Part shown: one piece after another, positions 48,266 through 60,513 of the stretch | How the letters are laid out: each line of letters starts with the position of its first letter | Position numbering within the stretch: the first letter of the stretch is position 1 | From: Ochotona curzoniae | Taxonomy: Eukaryota > Chordata > Mammalia > Lagomorpha > Ochotonidae | DNA: 64,000 nucleotides | Assembly (NCBI RefSeq): GCF_017591425.1 | Contig: NW_024467121.1 | Span: forward strand, 24,564,707 to 24,628,706 | Reading direction: 5' to 3' | Position numbers and translations under genes: made by a program | The notes under the pieces: model-generated | Told to the model about the DNA's origin: nothing | Databases searched by the model: none | The model's input: only the letters and a program-made list of their open reading frames with translations

Positions 48266-49663
48266 CAGTTAAACTTATTTTTGACTGTAGTGATCAACTG
48301 TGAGGTTGAACTGCAAAGCCAGGGCAGTCCATCAGGAAGCCCAGTGACTGGCCAGCTAGCAAGGTTGGCCAGGGATGGACAGGGCCTGTACTCATCACTG
48401 GCACTCCAGGTTTGCCTCATTGCTAACATGACATTAAGCAATTGGATCATTTTCCTTTGATCACCTACATGTTAATTTCTCAAAAGCCCACATCTGTTAT
48501 TTTTTGCAGTGTCAGCATTTTAAGGTTTGTTCCTTTGCATTAATGAAAAATCTGCAAAAACAAAGACCAGCTTCATTTTGTTTTGCTTTGTTTTTCTGTC
48601 TTCAACAATAGCCAGAAACAAAAAGTTGAAACCAGATATGGGTTTGAGTCATTCTGAGATTAAGATCCTCTTCAGAGGAAGTTTCATATCCTTTCCACCA
48701 CTAGAAAGCATGGCTTGCTTCCCTCCATTGCCTTCAGCTGCCCAAGCTATAATGCAGCCCCAGAACAGGGATGGCAGAATCGAGCTCATGGCAAGACAGC
48801 TGCTTGGTTTGCACACAGGGCGAAAGGGACTGTAAATCTTGTGTTAGACTTATAAAAATACCATGAGCTGAAGACAATCTAGATGGGCTGCCAGCAGGGA
48901 GAGTAGTCACCTGAACCTTGGTGATGATAAATGATACTGGAGGCACGTCTGGGGTGTGATCCATGCTGAGAATGCCTGTGAACGTGCGTCTGTCCTTCTA
49001 GTTACACCTAAAGGAGCCAGCATCCCTCGTCTTCATGGTGTCACTAAATAAGCATTTGTATCTTATGCCTCTAGATTTTCCATAGGCTTCGAAACATGTG
49101 GCTCACCACAGTTCCAGGTTAAAGTATGTGATGGGATATACTCCACAATGAATATACAAGACACAGTGACTAAAAAACAGGGAAAACACTGAAAATATCT
49201 CGAAAGAATTATTTGGACTTAGGTTGTAATGGGTGCAATGTCCCTCACAGCTGCCTCTCCACAGACACACATGGGCTTCCAGTCAGTATGGATAGGGTCA
49301 GGTTGAGAGAGAAATTGTGCATGATAAATGTTTCTGTTTTCCCTCCTTTTGGGTGGAGGTGAAGGGGGCCATGGACCACTCCTTGCTGTTGGACTCCATC
49401 AGCACCACGGCATGGAGATGGTCATGGAGGGAAGAATGTTCTGAGCGTGGTACTTCAGCAGCCTTGATTGTTTTGAAAAGTGACTGGCTTCATTGCACTG
49501 GAGGTGAGATTTTATCTTAGCTGCCCATGTCTACCTTGGAGCATCTGCTTTTCTCTTTCTCAGTGACAAAAACAAGGTTTTGGAACTTTTCCAGAAACAT
49601 ATGGTTAATGAGATGGAGAGCCAAGATGTTAGTAAAATCCAGGTTCCCAAGCCCAGTGCTTTA
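48266..49663. other. Single-copy DNA
   Basis: 1.4 kb without recognisable repeat or exon. The 102-codon frame at 48527-48835 crosses a T-rich run and lacks recognisable content. Confidence 0.45.
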
Positions 49664-49678
49664 ACAGTGGTTCAGTGT

Positions 49679-50011
49679 CGGGCTCAGCGCAATAGTGTAC
49701 TCGTTAAAGTCCTCACCTCGAATGCTGCAGTTTCCCATATAGGTGCCAGTACTTATCCTGGCCACCCTGCTTCCCATCCAGCTCCCTGCTTGTGGCCTGG
49801 GAAAGCAGTCGAGGACGGCCCAAAGCCTTGGGACCCTGCACTCACATAGGAGACCTGGAAAAAGGTCCTGGCTCCTGGCTTCTGGCTTCCACTTGGCTCA
49901 GCTCCAGCTGTTGTGGCCACCTGGGGAGTGAACCATCAGACAAATCTTCCTCTCTGTCTTTCCTCTCTGTATATCTACCTTTCCAATAAAAATAAATTAA
50001 TTAAAAAAAAT
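49679..50011 (+). mobile_element. CSINE, full length with target duplication
   Basis: acagtggttc at 49664-49673 and 50012-50021. It contains a duplicated GGCTTCTGGCTTCC segment (49878) and the terminal caataaaaataaattaatta. Confidence 0.92.
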
Positions 50012-50125
50012 ACAGTGGTTCTATCTCACTTGGCTTTCATGAATCATCTTCTTGGATTTCCCAGGGGAATAGAATTAAGCATTGTGGCATGTTCTGTGGA
50101 AGAAATTTCACTGAGTCTTAAAAAA

Positions 50126-50453
50126 AAAAACATATTAATTTGTTTTATTGAAAAGGCAGATATATAGAGAGGAGGAGAGACAGAGAGGAAGATCTTGCAT
50201 CTCCTGGCCCATTCCTCATGAGGCGTCAGTGGCTGGAGCTGAGCCGATCTGAACCCAGGAACCAGGAGTTTCTTCTGGGTCTCCCACGTGGGTGTAGGGT
50301 CCCAAGGATTTGGGCTGTCCTTGACTGCCTTCCCAGGTCACAAGCAGGGAGCTGAAATGAAAGTGGAGCAATTGGGATTAGAACTGGCACCCATATGGGA
50401 TTCTGGCACTTGCAGGGCAAGGACTTTAGCCACTAGGCTACCATGCCAGGTCC
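50126..50453 (-). mobile_element. CSINE, inverted neighbour of 49679-50011
   Basis: From tttgttttattgaaaaggca to aggctaccatgccaggtcc. Flanks share cactgagtcttaaaaa / cactgtcttaaaaa. Orientation opposite to the copy 115 bp upstream. Confidence 0.92.
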
Positions 50454-51094
50454 ATCACTGTCTTAAAAAAATTGCCATTGACTTGACAGTTCAAGCCTAA
50501 TATAATGTTGACACACTGTATTTCAGTGACAGCCTTTCCCCCTGCCTTCCATGGGTTTGGGGTTGTTTCCTATCTGCTTATTTGGGGCTAAGTACCATTG
50601 TCTTCCAAGTCATCACTTTTATGCCTAAGGAACACTTCTTGTGGGTGATCTCCAGCCTTTAGCTCCAGCCACCCAGTTTGATAGCACAAGTATTCCAGAT
50701 GGGGCAAGTGACCTCCTATCCAAATTATTTCTCCTGTGCAGTGGCAAAGGCTGGGGACTTTCCCAGTATATGAGGGCACACATAGCCTGAAGTAGATAAA
50801 TCAGTGGAAAGGAACAGACTAACAAGTAAACACACCATGGGTTCAGATGTGAGCTCTGCTGTAAGTCCACAAACTACCTTGGGAAAGATTAATGACCATC
50901 GCCTTAGTACTCTGTATACGCTGAAAACTAGACTGTCCTACTCAAATCACATGGCTCTGTCATTTAAAAAAGCATTGTTTATACCTGCCTGGTGTTTGCT
51001 TGCATTCCTGTTATATTCTGTGCTCTAAGGAATCAGGTCTGAATATTCTTTGCCATAGCTCCAAAATGTACCATGGTATTTTGATTCATGGAAA
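50454..51094. other. Single-copy DNA
   Basis: Nothing recognisable. Confidence 0.45.
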
Positions 51095-51375
51095 AAGAAG
51101 ATACAGATGTAGTTATTGATCTGGATATTGATATAAATATGGATTAAAATTTTAGGTCCAGATATGAATAGATGTGGATCTGGACAATGGATCTGGGTAT
51201 AGATAGAAATATATGGGATATATATGGGTATATATGGATCTAGCTATGGTGGTTCACCTGGATGTGGATAGAAATGTAGCTTTGTAGATGAGATTGTAGG
51301 TGTGAACATCAATTTAAATTAAGTTATGATTATGAATTTATGTATATATCTGGACATGATTTTAAATATAGATTG
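51095..51375. repeat. Degenerate GATATG/GGATCT hexamer array
   Basis: Repeated variants of tggatatt, tggatctg, gggtatag and atatggat every 6-12 bases (gatctggatattgatataaa, agatgtggatctggacaatg, gggatatatatgggtatata). It reads as a decayed microsatellite or minisatellite about 280 bp long. Confidence 0.6.
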
Positions 51376-52504
51376 TGTTTCATTGTTACAGTGAAATGAG
51401 GCAGAGTAACTTGATAAAGAAGCTTATTGTAACTCATACTTCCAGAAGGTCACGTGCCAGGACTGGGCAGACATCCACTGGCTTCTTCTCTGGTGATAGT
51501 GTTTGTACTGACAGAGTCCAAGGTGGCACAGGACTTAAGATGGCAACAGGGAGCATGTGTGTCTGCTGCTGCTTATAGAATCACTAATTCAATCATGGGG
51601 TGGATGCCTCACTTTTCTGGTACTAGGAACTCTGGGTTGCAAAGGGAGCTTATTTTTATCTCTGTTTTTATCTGTGTTTATTTCTAAAGCCAGACTTTCA
51701 TTCAAAAGTAATTTTAGAGTAAGTACTATGAGGCCATCCCTGGAAATAAATATGAACATGTCATAATTATTATATATGTAATTATATATGTATAACCTGC
51801 ATATTTTAGATGAAACATTCTGTGGGACACGTATGAAAATGGATATTACTGGTTATTTAAGTTTATTCAACAAGTCAGTGAAGTTTAAAAGAAAAAAAGC
51901 AGGTTCGAATAGACTAGAATAGACAACTGGCTTTAGTTGTCATTTAGATCAAGCAATTGTAAAACCATTTTTTGTGATTTTTTGTGACAAATGAAGGTTG
52001 ATGGTGGATTGGATATGAAAAGGAATGCTTGCTGGTTTTTAAAGGTATGGATAATTCAGCGCATACAGCAATATGCGATGTTATCTATAAATATCATAAC
52101 CTTAGTGAAAATTTCATCTGTTTTTGAATGCATTAGGAAGGTCTGAAGGGATATGCTGTAAGCTGTCAATAGTTTTTGTCTACTTTGTGGGAATATGTTT
52201 TTATTCTCGTATTCATCTGTTTTCTAATTTCTACAGCGCATTTATAGTGCGTTTTTTGGTTTCTACAAACATACTTATTTTAACTAAAAAATCCACTGAT
52301 ACACTCCCATCTGAGACAGGAGCTGCATTCAGGTTCCACTTGACTGCCAGGAATTCAGATATTTCAGTCATTACCCTCTGCCTCCCAGTATGTAAATTGT
52401 GAAAACTTGGATTGGAGATAGAACAGAAAATCAATCCCATTGAGACACTTGAGTGTGGCAAGTGGACACTCCAAGTGCATCTTAACTGCTGGAGCAAATA
52501 CTCA
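51376..52504. other. AT-rich DNA with a possible old LTR-type repeat
   Basis: 51410-51600 (tgataaagaagcttattgta, cagagtccaaggtggcacag) faintly resembles an ancient MaLR-type LTR block. The rest is single-copy. Confidence 0.3.
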
Positions 52505-52509
52505 AGTAA

Positions 52510-52735
52510 TCTGTTTATTTACTCAGCAGATAGACAGACCATCCAATGAGCATAGCTGGATTGGACTGGACAGAAGCCAAGTCCAGTAATCCACATCTCC
52601 CATGTGGGTGGCAGGCACCCACTTACTTGGGCTATGACCATAACTCCCAGATTCTGCACTAACAGAAAGAGCTGGGAATTGAACCTAGGCAGTTCATTAT
52701 GAGATGCAGTCTCTTAAGTGGTAGCATAAATATCT
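52510..52735 (-). mobile_element. CSINE, very old copy
   Basis: tctgtttatttactcagcag, cccatgtgggtggcaggcac, aaagagctgggaattgaacc and atgcagtctcttaagtggta: reversed, shortened. Confidence 0.7.
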
Positions 52736-52917
52736 ATTCCCAGACATGTATGTTTTTAATGCAATGTTTTATTTTTACATATTATAAAATAATAGAACAT
52801 GGTACATCAGAGATATATACCAATTAGGATGATAAAGCAAAGATGAATTGGCTACAAAAGGTTTGCAGAATAATACAATAATATAAATATTATATACTAG
52901 TCTTTGCTAAAAGCAAT

Positions 52918-53075
52918 ATAGAATAGTGATTATGTATACAAGCTTCTGAGTTACACCAAAACTCACATCCCAGCTGTGTCATTTACCACTGGGAAAATAA
53001 CTCGAAAGTTTCAATTTCCTCCTGTGTAAAATGAGATAAAATTCTTTCTGCCTGACTTAGTCTTAAGATTAAAGT
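52918..53075 (+). mobile_element. MIR
   Basis: atagaatagtgattatgtat, catcccagctgtgtcattta, ccactgggaaaataactcga and ttcctcctgtgtaaaatgag follow the MIR consensus closely. Confidence 0.8.
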
Positions 53076-53089
53076 TGGGCAGGCATACT

Positions 53090-53600
53090 GAATTAGTTTC
53101 CTAGGATTGTCATAAAAAATGACTATGGATTTGGTGGTTTCGGAAAAAAAAAAATTGTCTCCCAGTGCAGGAGACTGAAATTTGAAATCCGGGTATTGGA
53201 TCTATGATTTGCCTCCTTCTAGCTTCTGGTACTCAGCAGCAGTCCTTGGAAGTTTTTGGTTTGTAAATGAGTAAAGATTTAAGTAAGTTAGCCAAAGAAT
53301 AAGCAAGGAACTGAGTCAAGATATAAACTTCCTTATCTGGCTTTAACATCTAGGCACAAGTCATCAACAATCATGCAGCAGCTAGAGGGAACTGGTCTTG
53401 ATGAACAGAAGTTCTCTGGACAGTATCAAAAGGAAGGTCTGTAGGTGAAAAGGGCTGCAAAGTTGGCAGTAAACTTGTGTCTTGAATATGGCTTGTAGCC
53501 AGATCCCCTCAGATGCAGATGGTTCAAAGAAACTAAAGAGCTTCTCCTTGCCTTTATGTCTGCTGGATGAAAGATTCTGAGCTTCAGTTCACATCATTGG
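53090..53600. repeat. Possible ancient LTR-type repeat
   Basis: tagtttcctaggattgtcat and tttgcctccttctagcttct match a widespread old mammalian repeat (stop-TTTCCTAGGGCTGC type). Highly eroded; limits uncertain. Confidence 0.35.
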
Positions 53601-54354
53601 TCTCAGAATCCAGCAAGTTTGTTTAATTGTATGGCCCTTTCCAATAGTGGTTCCAGGCGAGGGCAGGAGACCATTAGCTCCCAGACTCGTTCCTGTGTCT
53701 TGGCTTGTGTTTGGCAGGCATGGAAACATGGTCAGAACACCCTCATCCTGGGGTGCAGCTACTTACCCACAGCCAAGGTTCAGAACTCAAACCTGTAACT
53801 GAGGAAACTTGATAAACAGTGGAGTGCTAGAAGTTTCTAGAGGAGAGAATGTGGCAGCATTGATTCAGTCTGGAGAAAGGCACCAATCCCAAAGGATAGA
53901 TGCAGAGTTTGATAGGCATGGGGCCCTGCTAGCAGCTACTCTGCTGACAGGAGAGTCCTGTCTTCCTCCTCAGTGAGGTGAGTCCTCAATAGCAGTTACT
54001 CTGGGCAGTTTCCAAAATATCTGAGACTCAAAAACAAATAAGAACATGTGTCTTCCTGTGCTACTGCTTGGGCTTGGGGATCTGCCATCTTTGCCCTTTT
54101 CCCACCACTGCCCTGCACAAATGTCCCCATCCCTTCAGGTCTCTGCCCTGCCATCAGACGCACAGACAAGTCACATGTACACACTCGGGCATTCATTCTC
54201 CTCTTTCTAGTCGACTTTCAGCCTCACAGCTCTGAGAATCTCTCTCATGTGCCCTCCTCTGTTTCCTTTCATAGCCTAAGTTTTAATTGTCTTTAAGTAC
54301 TTAGATATCTAATTCTAGGAATGCATAGTAAAATTCATGTGCACATGACATAGA
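53601..54354. other. Single-copy DNA
   Basis: Nothing recognisable; antiparallel frames at 53996-54296 overlap each other and carry no homology. Confidence 0.4.
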
Positions 54355-54680
54355 TACACAGCATCTGTGGAGATGGGTTCCAGCACTCTAATCCACAGGT
54401 GCTTGAAGCCCTTGTATAATATGGCATTGCAAATGTATAGAACTTATGCATCTCCTCCCTCATATTTAAATCATCTCTCATCTACTTTTATAAGGGTAAA
54501 TGCTATGTAGGCAGTTGTGTACATACTGCTTAGGGAATAATTACTGCTTAGGGAAAAATGTCTGCAAGTATTCAATACAGACATAAATTTTTCCAATTAT
54601 TTTTTGACTCCCTTTTAGTTGCATCTACAACATGGAACTTAACATAGTATCAAATATCTGTGTGAGGACCCACACATACA
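54355..54680 (+). mobile_element. MER2 (TcMar-Tigger DNA transposon), old copy
   Basis: atctgtggagatgggttcca, cacaggtgcttgaagccctt, tatttaaatcatctctcatc and gtaaatgctatgtaggcagt follow MER2 in its usual direction. An internal 16-17-bp tandem duplication of tactgcttagggaa lies at 54526-54557. Confidence 0.75.
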
Positions 54681-55320
54681 GAGGGATGGTATTACATATA
54701 GGAACGTTCATACCTTTGCTGGTTCTGCTTTAGAAGGAGAAATACAAACATGCCTATGCCTGGTAAATAACTTGGGCCGTTTCGTTCTATGCACAATGCA
54801 GCTTACAAAATGGTGATACATGTACATAGGTGACAGCAGAAACATCTTCATGCTGCATGATCCTGGGAGCCCTGTGTTGACATGTGTGATCTATCCTGCC
54901 ACCCTGGGCAAACAATCCTTAGTAGCTGATGGAGGAATGGTTAGGAGGGAAATGTCCAGTTGATTCTGGTTCCCCAGGAAGCCAAGTTTCCTGGCAAACC
55001 CCTCACCACCCGACTCACAGAGGTATGACACAATTTTTACAAATGGACTCAGATGCAGCCAGTGTGGCCGTGTTCCTGGGTGTATCTGATGAGGAGTCAG
55101 AATACTGGCATCCCCCAGATTCTTGCTTTAAACTCCAACTTTGAGAATGTACTCCTACTTGCCTCTGAAAGCTTTACTCTCTCCTTATTCATGCATTGAG
55201 AGAGACAGTGAAAATGATCTCTCTGGTCTCTTTGTTGAGAGAGTTTACTGGTGTTTTATTGAGGTTTGTGGAACATTACTAAGATTCGTGATTGCTAATA
55301 TATTTTCAGCAATTGCCATT
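54681..55320. other. Single-copy DNA
   Basis: Nothing recognisable. Confidence 0.45.
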
Positions 55321-55321
55321 T

Positions 55322-55500
55322 GATTAACACTGTTCTAAGTGTCCCTTAAGTCTCGTAACAACTATAGGCAATTAATACTATTACTTCCATTTTATGGAGG
55401 AAGATGCTGAGGGCCAGATATTTGTTGTTTAAGGTCACACGACTAGGAAGCCATGGGCCTGGAACCTAATTCCGACACCCATGACTGTAGTCTGTGCTCT
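55322..55500 (-). mobile_element. MIR
   Basis: attaacactgttctaagtgt, ttacttccattttatggagg and taaggtcacacgactaggaa are the reversed MIR order. It ends about 340 bp before PLD5 exon A. Confidence 0.75.
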
Positions 55501-55839
55501 GCTGCAATTAGAAGTCAGCCTTTCTGTTGCTGCATAATCTAAATGCTCGCGCAAAGTTTAGTTTTAAGAAAATAAAATCTTAAGAATTATGGGAAACTAG
55601 AGGTGAATATGAGATAATTACCCATAACAGCCCACATGTAAAAGGCAAGCAAAAGTTCTTGAAATATCTATGCATTTTTAAATATATCACTTCTGTACAT
55701 CATTATGTGACTATATCTGCATACTCCTGTACAACAAATGCAAGGAGAAAATATATCACTATTGCATTCTTTATGCATCTTTTTCTCTGAACATAGCACC
55801 TAGTACACAACCTTGATGCTTTCAATTTTAATTTCACAG

Positions 55840-56037
55840 ATGAAAGAACTTGGTGTCATCTTCTACAACTGCAGCTGCCTGGTCCTAGATTTGCAGAGGA
55901 TATTTGCTTTGTATAGTTCATTAAAATTCAAGAGCCGAGTACCTCAGACCTGGTCCAAGAGACTCTATGGAGTCTATGACAATGAGAAGAAATTGCAGCT
56001 TCAGCTGAATGAGACCAAATCCCAAGCATTTGTATCG
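55840..56037 (+). CDS. PLD5: PLD5 internal exon A (phospholipase D family member 5)
   Basis: Internal exon of 66 codons, starting MKELGVIFYNCSCLV and ending KSQAFVS. I recognise it as the stretch joining the two phospholipase-D-like halves of PLD5. The acceptor is tttaatttcacag before 55840 and the donor is gtgagt from 56038, both consensus; the exon is exactly 198 nt, phase 0 at both ends. PLD3/PLD4 have a related but clearly different segment here, while the FALYSSLKFKSR run is PLD5-like. PLD5 belongs to the type II, single-pass PLD3/4/5 group, and its HKD catalytic motifs are known to be degenerate, hence 'inactive'. No HKD motif lies in this exon. Two N-glycosylation sequons are visible, Asn10-Cys-Ser and Asn57-Glu-Thr (exon numbering), fitting a lumenal location. 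The first codon is ATG, but the splice acceptor directly before it means it is read as internal. The frame stays open about 38 codons past the donor, which is intronic read-through. Confidence 0.95.
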
Positions 56038-58500
56038 GTGAGTTGCCCTCTTTCTTTCCTTCAGAAGCTCTCACTTAAGTCAGAGCATTTCAGCATGGTC
56101 CTAACTTGGGCACAAACAAATCAGATAAATTCACCTCCTAGTGGAATTTAAATGTATCCACTCTCGTGTGAATCATTTGCTGTCCCTAATGAGAAATTTG
56201 TAGAATCATTTGTAATTTCAGGTATCTTATCTCATTAGACTCCCCCCGCTTCCCACCCCAGCCTCATCCTGGAAGGTAGACACAGGACTATGACTGCTAC
56301 AGATGAAGACAGTGATGCTTACCTACCAGGACCAAGTCCATCAGATGGACAATGGCAGGAGAGGCACCAGCTCCCAGGTCTCCTGACATCAGAATCTAAC
56401 AACCTAACAGGAGGTCTTACATCAGTGATGTTCAGACTTGTTTTTAGCTGTAGAAGCCATTGATGAGACAGGTATGAGGGAAGGCCAATGTAAAAAAGAG
56501 ATGAAACCAGAGCAGTTTTACTCTATTGGGGCTGGTGGGAAAGGTTACAAACCTCCAGCTCACACACAACCTATACATGCTCATCTCCCCAGGCCACCAT
56601 GTCACTGCCCGCATGACTTAGCTGCCTTGCAGTGTTACTGGGAGTGGGCTGTGTGAGTGTGGGGACCTACATCCCCAAACTTAAGCTTCTGGGAGTCTGT
56701 TTGAAAGTAGATTGATAATCCCACCTCTCTCCCATTCCCAGACTCACACTGAATCCAGGAGGGACTTTGAGTCTAATTTGGATCAAGCTTCTGAATTGAT
56801 CCAGATGCTTAAAGAAACTTCTCGTGGATATGCTCCAATTTAATATTGTTTATCCAGTGATTCTGTAGTACTTTTATGCCAACAGTTCTTACCTAAGAGC
56901 ATTTTGTCTTCTCAAAGCGCAACCTGAAATTTTAGAAACGTTGTATTAGAGGAAGAACAAGGTAGTCTTAAAATCACATAATTGTGAATAGCAGACAATA
57001 GACTATAAGTGAATTTCATCAAAAAGAGCTAAAAGAAAAGGCCTTTTAGTTTTCTGTGAGTGAAGTTCAACGACATAATAACCAGTAAGTGGCATATCGC
57101 AACAGGGAATTTTGCTAACAAAATCATTGCAAATACTAATTTTTCTTGCTCTCCTCAAGGTAACCATAGAAGACAAAAAGGCCAGGTAGTATCCCCAGGT
57201 TTTGACTAAGTAACATGACACCCAAGCAAGGGGCACATGCTCAGCCCAAACCCAGCAGAACAGATTAGATTCAGATTAGATTTGAGACATTTGCTGGACA
57301 AGTGAATACAACTGTTTTATATATGCAACTTCTTGCCCATGAAAAGTTTTGTTCTGCTGATTCTAAAGTTAACATTTATTATACACAGAACAGACCTAAG
57401 GCTTTTGATAAAACCTGAAGTGGAAAGCCTTTGTTACATTTTAGGGCAAATTTAGAAATTGCTTTTTAATAAAGAGATTGCCATAAAATGAGCCATGAAA
57501 CATTTTTTTTTCAGCGAATTTTGTAAATCAAGCAATTTTACAGTTTTAAAATTTGTTATTTACCATTCGTAACATCAAGCCTATATGAATTGAAATTCAC
57601 TAGATATTGACTGAGCATCATCATTGAAGAGATAAATTACAGGAGCCTTTGAAAGTCATCAAGCCTCTGCCACTGGAAATAGTTTTATTCAGTCACAGCG
57701 TCTTGATCTCATGTCTCCTATTACCATTTATCACACTTGCATAACCACTTATTCATGATCATCTTTTCCACTTCTTTATAAGACTTTGAAGTTCACATAC
57801 AATACTATTCATAGTTAGTATTCCCAGCACCTTACTTGGAACTCTGTGAAGCAATGAATATTGGATTGGTTTTATTAAAAGTAATATTAACAGAAAGTTT
57901 CTGAAGCTATACGATTTTTTCAGTAACATAAGTCCAAACAAATGCCAAGACAAATTTAATTAAATTCATTGTACTTGCTGCAAAATATCAAAAAAATAGT
58001 ACATTTTGTAAGATGACAGTGCCAAGACTAAAGTAAAAATATAAAAATGGAATAAAGACTTTAAGAGAACTCATTCCCCAAATAAGATTTCAGATGATTG
58101 ATAAAATTTATATGTAACTGTTTAATTAAGTTACAACTACTCATGATGTTTTGATGGCAAACAAATAGATATTTGGCTGCATTTGATTTTGAGTCACATG
58201 GGGACAGGTAATTCTAATGAAATCAGAAGAAGTGATGGTCAAGGTTCTCTATTGTAAGCTTTTTTTTTTTTTTTGCTAAGATAAAGACTAGTTCAAGTTC
58301 CATTTTTATTATTTTTCATTTTCTTCAGCTGAATATTTTTATTAAGGCCTGTTCTTATCAATATAAGTGTATGACAGACCTAATTTTTTGTTGCTTATTA
58401 TTCTATTCACTCACTGATTGGTATACTGAGATATTTACTGAGTAAGAGTAGACATTTAGTAGAATTTGATGTTACCATGCAAAAAAAATCTCATATCATA
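56038..58500 (+). other. PLD5: PLD5 intron between exons A and B, first part
   Basis: AT-rich single-copy intron. A poly-T run lies at 58260-58274. The segment about 56270-56410 has a weak likeness to an eroded MIR, not strong enough to call. From 56900 to 58250 no interspersed repeat is recognisable. No additional exon with splice sites and PLD5-like coding was seen. Confidence 0.6.
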
Positions 58501-59225
58501 TGCCTCTTTAACACTTTCCAGTACCATAAAATTCACTCTTTAATGTACATAAGTCAGTGAGTTCTATTATAGTCAAACTTTTACAGCCATCTCTGCTATT
58601 AAATTTTAATTTCTCTTCACCATAAAGAAAAGCCCTTTTACACCTCAGTCGTCATCCAAGTCCTTGGCATCCATTAATCTACTTGTTTATGGACCTGCCT
58701 TTTTCTGAACTGACTTCCATTACTCAGCATGTTTTCAAGGTTTATACCGTAATGTGGCCAATGAATTTCCATTGTATGGATATAACACACACTGTTTAAC
58801 ATCTTTTAGCTGATGGACATTTGGTTGTTTCTTTGGAGGCTATTCTGCATAGTCATACTATGAACATTCATGTAAGAATTTTTATTTAATTATGTTTTCC
58901 ATTATCTAGCGTTGGTACTCAGGAGTGGAGTTGCTGAGCGGTGTAGTAACTCCATTTGAAAACTGAGAAATGGCCAAACTGTTTTTTCAAATTGGCTGTA
59001 CCATTTTTCTGTCTCACCAACAATAAATGAATATACCATTTGTCCACACCCTTGCTAACATTTGTTACTTTGTACCTTCTTTTAGCTCTTAGTAGATAAG
59101 ATCTCTAGAGTCTTGATTTTGATTCATAGCTTTAATGTGGATGTTAGCCATATTTTGCATATTAGCCATATGTTGAGAATTATCTAGCAAACTATTTTTA
59201 AATTAGGATTTTCTAAAAATAGAGT
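58501..59225 (-). mobile_element. Old L1 (L1M-type) 3' UTR and ORF2 end
   Basis: In reverse: tttccattgtatggatataa, ctgatggacatttggttgtt, ctcaggagtggagttgctga, cacaccctt-type ORF2 end. Heavily diverged. Lies in the intron between PLD5 exons A and B. Confidence 0.7.
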
Positions 59226-59363
59226 CTGAAGACATTTTCATATTCCAGATAACAGTGCCTTATCAAGCACTTGGAAATATTTTCTCACCCTGTGAATTCT
59301 CTTTTCATTTGTATTTAACATATGCATTCCAGAATTATGATATGGATTTAAAAAAAAAAAAAA

Positions 59364-59684
59364 CAGGGCACGGTGGCGTGGTAACCTAGCAGCTGAAGTC
59401 CTCACCTTGAACGCACCAGGATCCCATATGAGTGCCGGTTCTAATCCCAGCAGCTCCACTTCCCATCCAGCTCCCTGCTTGTGGCCTGGTAAAGCAGTGG
59501 AGGACGGCTCAAAGCCTTGGGACTCTGCACTGTCTGGGAGACCTGGAAGAGGTTCCTGGCTCCTGGCTTCAGTATGGCATAGCACTAACCGTTGCGCTCA
59601 CTTGGGGAGTGGATCATCGAACAGAAGATCTTTCTCTCTGTCTCTCCTCCTCTCTGTATATCTGACTTTCCAATTTAAAAAAAA
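59364..59684 (+). mobile_element. CSINE in PLD5 intron
   Basis: cagggcacggtggcgtggta to ctgactttccaatttaaaaa, preceded by a poly-A run at 59350-59363. Good match to the younger consensus. Confidence 0.93.
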
Positions 59685-59690
59685 CCAGCA

Positions 59691-60136
59691 AATACTTATG
59701 AAACGAGAGACCTACCTTAACAGCTTTATCCTTTACAAAGCAAATACTTAAAATATCCTTATAAAGCAAGTATTAATCTGAGACAGAAACATGGATTAAC
59801 CTGGGTGTGAAGTGGCACAAGAATGCTTGATAGTAAAAGATTATCACAGACCTAATATATGCAAGAGGGTATATCTTGTCCCTCCCCTTTATTTCATTGT
59901 GAAATAAAGGATTATATTGTGCCAGGTTCAGAAAATTTGCTGAGAAGTACTAAGAGGGAAACTCACCAACCTTCTGTAAGAGCTGTTGACGCTAGTTAGG
60001 ATCCTGTGCCCGAGTTGTCATTGTGTTGTGCATCATTGGTCTGTGTGCTCTTTGTTCATCTCCACCTCAAACAGCGGACAGAGAACTCTGGAACACACTA
60101 AGGACAGACAGAATATCAAGGGAACTGATACCTTAT
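59691..60136. other. Single-copy intronic DNA
   Basis: Nothing recognisable between the SINE and the L1 piece; a short inverted pair around ccctttatttcattgtgaaataaagg (59885-59910) could form a small hairpin. Confidence 0.45.
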
Positions 60137-60512
60137 GTCTAGACAACCATTATGGAACATGGTCCTCAAAAGTATGACCCTAGATGTGCCAAATGACCCA
60201 GCTATCACACTCCTAGAAATTTACTCCAAGAAAATGAAATCAGCATATCAAAGTTATTTGCACCCCAATGTTTATGGCAGCTTAATTCACAATAAGTAGA
60301 CATCTTGGTTGATTCCCTATCTAATGACTAAGGAAAATTTGTCATTGGTGTATGATGGAGAGCTACTCAACTATAAAAAATGAAATCCTGCCTTTTGCTA
60401 TAAAGTAGATGCAAAATAGGCTTAGTGAAATAAGCCAATCCCAAAGCAAATATTGTACATTTCTTTGATATAAAATTTTTATATGAGTGAAATTGACATA
60501 CAAAAGAAAAAT
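60137..60512 (+). mobile_element. Old L1 ORF2 3' end, sense
   Basis: ccaaatgacccagctatcac, actcctagaaatttactcca, gcaccccaatgtttatggca and gtgaaataagccaatcccaa are the forward ORF2 C-terminal/3' UTR block. Broken by stops. Confidence 0.8.
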
Positions 60513-60513
60513 T

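Noticed and set aside
1..55839. Search for the PLD5 exon that should precede exon A (HKD-like SFWIVDKQ...GSAGLDW region)
   Set aside because: No matching coding stretch with splice sites was found by eye; it probably lies upstream of the window. A translated alignment would settle it.
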